Assembly: GCA_035289145.1 (NCBI GenBank)
Contig: DATDXZ010000088.1
Span: forward strand, 1-9,053
Length of the DNA: 9,053 nt
Direction of reading: 5' to 3'
From: JACOVP01 sp035289145
GTDB lineage: Archaea; Nanobdellota; Nanobdellia; SCGC-AAA011-G17; UBA489
The notes under the pieces were generated by a model. That model saw nothing but the letters and a program-made list of their open reading frames with translations, was not told where the DNA came from and made no database searches. Positions 6,771-9,053 of this stretch are shown piece by piece. The translations under genes were made by a program, and so were the position numbers. Each line of letters begins with the position of its first letter. Positions within the stretch are counted from its first letter, which is position 1.

Positions 6771-7811
6771 TTACCCTTTCTTTATAGATCTAATAACCTT
6801 ACCAAGTTGTTTAAACAAGTCTTTCGTATCATTGTTTTTATAGGTGTGAAGACGTTTTCTATATGCAGGAAGCTGTTTCAAAAATAAGATAAGGTCCTCT
6901 TTTTCCACAACATTCCTATGCATGCCATAGCCTAATTTCTCCAGATAGTAGGCATTCACAATCTGTTCAAATTGCCCCTGAATAGGTTCAGAAAGAATCG
7001 GTTTTCGCAAGTGCAATGCTTCAGTTATTAAGGTAAATCCACCATTGGTTATCACTGCTTTGCAAGCTGCTAAGTCACGCAAAAATCCCTCTGTGGAGAA
7101 GGTTTTGAAAAGAAGATTGCCTTTCTTTTTATCTTGATTATAGCCATAGATGACAAATTGTTCTGGAATTTGCTCCAGAAGAGTAAGCAACCGTTGATTA
7201 GAAGTGCTAGTTTGATAAACCAGGATGTGATTGCCTCGTGTTGGTTGGAGACCTAATACTTCTTTTCGTAAAATAGGCGGGAATAAAAATGTCTGCTTTT
7301 TCATAATCTTTTCATTAAAGAAAGAGGTCACAAAATAATAGTCGGCTTTTGGGATAAAAAGATGAATAACCAATTTGCACAAGAGATAATCTTTTCTATA
7401 GATTTTTGGAACGTCTAAGGCGAGATTTGTAATTCTATGTTGATTGTCTAAAGAAATCAAAGGAATATTGTAAATTTTAGAAAGATAGTAGCAGGTAGGC
7501 TCAAAGTCAGTAATAATGATGTCTGGTTTGAAGTGCTCCAGTAATGCTCGCAGCTCTTTGAATTTCTGTGATGAAGTTATTAAGTTCTGTATATTCTTCT
7601 TGAAGGTTCCAGTATAAGTGATTTTATTATTTTTAAAATCGAGATGAAGCCCATAGATTTCTGTCGTGGGAAAATACTGTTTGAGGTAAGGATACGCTTT
7701 GCCATAAGTAATGACATGCACTTTATGCTTTTTTGCGAGATGGGTTAGAACTTCCTTGCTTCGTGAGGAATGTCCAGATCCTTCCCCTGAAACGCCGTAT
7801 AAGATTTTCAT
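6771..7811 (-). CDS. MJ1255-like glycosyltransferase, GT-B fold
   Basis: This 346-residue cytosolic protein opens with KILYGVSGEGSGHSSRS, the glycine-rich N-terminal loop of the archaeal MJ1255-like group, related to MurG and UDP-glucuronosyltransferases. Further motifs are DIIITDFEP (97-105), SLDNQH (120-125) and, in the C-terminal nucleotide-sugar domain, NGGFTLITEAL (256-266) followed by KPILSEP (270-276) and GQFEQ (279-283), matching the GG-x-x-x-x-x-E...P...Q donor-binding pattern of GT-B enzymes. Length is normal and no key residue is obviously missing. The donor and acceptor are unknown; transfer from a nucleotide sugar to a lipid or surface glycan is typical of the superfamily. It leads a four-gene block whose other members are membrane or surface proteins with N-glycosylation sequons, which suggests cell-surface decoration. 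A weak TATA-like AAGTTAAAG lies 21 nt before the ATG; alternatively the gene is read through from the secreted protein 67 bp upstream. Confidence 0.85.
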   Translation of the reverse strand: MKILYGVSGEGSGHSSRSKEVLTHLAKKHKVHVITYGKAYPYLKQYFPTTEIYGLHLDFKNNKITYTGTFKKNIQNLITSSQKFKELRALLEHFKPDIIITDFEPTCYYLSKIYNIPLISLDNQHRITNLALDVPKIYRKDYLLCKLVIHLFIPKADYYFVTSFFNEKIMKKQTFLFPPILRKEVLGLQPTRGNHILVYQTSTSNQRLLTLLEQIPEQFVIYGYNQDKKKGNLLFKTFSTEGFLRDLAACKAVITNGGFTLITEALHLRKPILSEPIQGQFEQIVNAYYLEKLGYGMHRNVVEKEDLILFLKQLPAYRKRLHTYKNNDTKDLFKQLGKVIRSIKKG

Positions 7812-7878
7812 TTTTTAAAGAAATATCAATCCCTTTAACTTCTTTATGGTATTATTAATTGTTTAATCTAGATCTTTA

Positions 7879-8874
7879 TTAAAGGAAATATTTAAACCAG
7901 TTTAAGAGAGTCTCAAAGAAGGTAAGTCTTTGAACATAACACACCCCTTCACGACACATACCACTTTGACATACATAATCTCTAACACAAGCTTGACCTT
8001 CATCTTTTTGAGGTTCTAATTTATTATCTATACTGCAATAATAAGAAATATTCTCAAGAATAATGGTGGTGGTCTGTGCCAAACAAATTGTTCCATGAAC
8101 ACAGCCTTCTTGTTTACTAGCAAAGCATTTCTTGGGAATTCCAGTGCAGCTATCAATGGTACAAGGATTGCTATCGTCGCATTGAGCAGGAGTCTTGCAT
8201 TGGTCCAAGTCCTTAGGTTTTTCTATAATTTTCTTTTCTGATTTTTCTGAAGTTTCATTGGGTTTATCTGTAGAGGTACAAACACTCGCAATGCATTGTT
8301 CGCTTCGTTTGCATACGGTATTGCAAGTTCCACAGTTGGCATTATTGGTAACAAGATTCATCTCATGTCCATCACAGCAACTGTCTTCTGAGCAAGTTTC
8401 TCCGTCACTGCAAATATCGTCTCCGCATTCTATAGGCTCACAGGAATTGCTGTTGCTGCAATAATAATTGTTTTGACAACCGCAATCTAAGGCACAAGAA
8501 CTGCAAGTTTCAACTGATGAGCAAATGTTATCGCCGCAGTATTCACTTAAAGATAAAGTAACTAAATCTCCACTGCCGGCCTCTCCCGCTTCATTGAGCA
8601 AAATCTCAAGAATAGTTAAAAGAACACCATTAGTAAGATAAAATTGTTGATTTTCAATCATTTGTGGAGTGACCTGTCCGTTAATTCTGAAAGTAACCGT
8701 GGCAGGTGTAGCGTCTTCAATGATCATGACTTCAATAGCATAACTTGTCTCACCTAGAGTAAACGTATCTTCTTCTCCCTCTTCCATAGTGGTGGTAAAA
8801 GGAGTTGCAGTTACTGTAAACAGACTGATCAAGAAAATAATGCACAGGAGGCTGAGGAAGTGAGGTAATTTCAT
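7879..8874 (-). CDS. Secreted Cys-rich surface protein with N-terminal beta domain
   Basis: The 331 residues start with a signal peptide (about 1-23). A domain at about 34-111 reads like alternating strands, with YAIEVMIIEDATPATVTFRI and LTNGVLLTILEILLN; similar small domains precede Cys-rich modules in DPANN secreted proteins. Modules at 113-133 and 150-167 follow the pattern CGDxxCxxxETC...C, resembling the CGDGICSSGEN-type modules of archaeal surface proteins. A third at 226-258 reads QCDDSNPCTIDSCTG, a D-x-N-P-C-T-x-D-x-C type. Another Cys cluster follows at 296-312. The last 15 residues (LTFFETLLNWFKYFL) form an aromatic amphipathic or membrane-seeking tail. Sequons lie at N206 and N275. 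Extracellular disulfides are likely. The start is supported by a TATA box 22 nt upstream. It is the first gene inside the right terminal repeat and may be co-transcribed with the glycosyltransferase. Function unknown; a binding or adhesion role is plausible. Confidence 0.8.
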   Translation of the reverse strand: MKLPHFLSLLCIIFLISLFTVTATPFTTTMEEGEEDTFTLGETSYAIEVMIIEDATPATVTFRINGQVTPQMIENQQFYLTNGVLLTILEILLNEAGEAGSGDLVTLSLSEYCGDNICSSVETCSSCALDCGCQNNYYCSNSNSCEPIECGDDICSDGETCSEDSCCDGHEMNLVTNNANCGTCNTVCKRSEQCIASVCTSTDKPNETSEKSEKKIIEKPKDLDQCKTPAQCDDSNPCTIDSCTGIPKKCFASKQEGCVHGTICLAQTTTIILENISYYCSIDNKLEPQKDEGQACVRDYVCQSGMCREGVCYVQRLTFFETLLNWFKYFL

Positions 8875-8896
8875 AAAAAGAAAGCATATACTAGAG

Positions 8897-8904
8897 TATA
8901 TAAG
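8897..8904 (-). promoter_or_regulatory. TATA box of the secreted Cys-rich protein gene
   Basis: The minus strand reads CTTATATA, preceded by the purine-rich AAGAAAAA expected of a TFB recognition element, and ends 22 nt before the ATG at 8872-8874. It lies just inside the right terminal repeat, so this gene keeps its own archaeal promoter while the sigma gene, at the mirror position on the left, does not show one. Confidence 0.75.
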
Positions 8905-8921
8905 TTTTTCTTATTATTTGT

Positions 8922-8965
8922 AATGCGAGAAAACTACTTACTTCAGTAAGTGGATGAATCGCATT
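8922..8965 (-). promoter_or_regulatory. Nested inverted repeat in right terminal repeat
   Basis: This copy is identical to the left nested hairpin at 90-133: a 7-bp outer stem and a 6-bp inner stem with a TGAA-type loop in the inward orientation. It lies 18 bp beyond the TATA box of the secreted protein, in the region where archaeal activators or repressors often bind. Confidence 0.5.
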
Positions 8966-8979
8966 CTATTTGAATTCTA

Positions 8980-9017
8980 AAAGAATAAAAAACACGGCGG
9001 GCGAAGCCTGCGCCGTG
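8980..9017 (-). terminator. GC-rich hairpin plus T-run in right terminal repeat
   Basis: This is the right copy of the terminator-like hairpin at 38-75, with all paired bases conserved and GCGAAGC at 9001-9007 on the plus strand. Read inward on the minus strand, the stem is followed by six T's. It would shield the right-hand gene block from transcription entering from outside. Confidence 0.55.
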
Positions 9018-9053
9018 CAACGTCCATAAAAACGTAGCGTGAGCTTTGCCTCG

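Larger units (their letters stand above)
8914..9053 (-). repeat. Right terminal inverted repeat, 140 bp
   Basis: This is the inverted partner of 2-141, 139 of 140 identical, with the one difference at 9028. Its inner edge is 40 nt from the ATG of the secreted protein, compared with 3 nt on the left, so the same module was set at different distances from two unrelated genes. It runs to the last base of the window. Confidence 0.97.

Noticed and set aside
1..9053. CRISPR array or tandem DNA repeats
   Set aside because: No regularly spaced direct repeats were found on reading; the only strong DNA repeat is the terminal inverted pair.

Overview
The window looks archaeal, most likely a small-genome DPANN-type archaeon (Woesearchaeota/Pacearchaeota-like). 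Four lines support this. (1) Three minus-strand starts (CopA, ferredoxin, secreted Cys-rich protein) each have a TATA box ending 21-22 nt before the ATG and no Shine-Dalgarno sequence, the layout of archaeal leaderless transcripts. (2) A glycosyltransferase resembles the archaeal MJ1255 family. (3) The secreted or membrane proteins are Cys-rich with N-glycosylation sequons, a style common in DPANN genomes. (4) The genes are compact, with ATGA overlaps. Against this background the first gene encodes a clear bacterial-type sigma-70 factor. The lineage call is inference, because there is no rRNA or other marker gene here.

Layout: both ends carry the same 140-bp sequence in inverted orientation (2-141 and 8914-9053, one mismatch). 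Each copy has a GC-rich outer half with a terminator-like hairpin and an AT-rich inner half with a nested hairpin, and each sits directly upstream of an inward-reading gene. On the left this is the sigma factor (145-1077, +). It converges with a copper P1B-ATPase, copA (1102-3324, -), whose frame is broken by a single in-frame TGA at a conserved Gly position just before the MVGDGIND motif. Upstream of copA lies a small ferredoxin lacking one canonical Cys ligand (3397-3636, -). The next 428 bp (3637-4064) hold no intact gene, but a small coding sequence with its own TATA box can be traced there across three frames (3678-3953, -).

The right half is one minus-strand block: a secreted Cys-rich protein (7879-8874), a cytosolic MJ1255-like glycosyltransferase (6771-7811), a small three-helix membrane protein (6430-6765), a polytopic membrane protein with a Cys-repeat ectodomain (4898-6433) and a single-pass membrane protein ending in the same Cys repeat (4065-4901). 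The last four are tightly packed (5-nt gap, then two ATGA overlaps), so they are probably one operon building or decorating a cell-surface structure. The shared repeat has an invariant C-x13-C spacing in seven copies and is the best candidate for an undescribed module.

The inverted terminal repeats could mean a complete 9-kb linear element. They could also be two copies of a dispersed repeat at which the assembly broke. No replication or transposition gene is visible, so I lean to the dispersed repeat, perhaps one that acts as a mobile upstream module.
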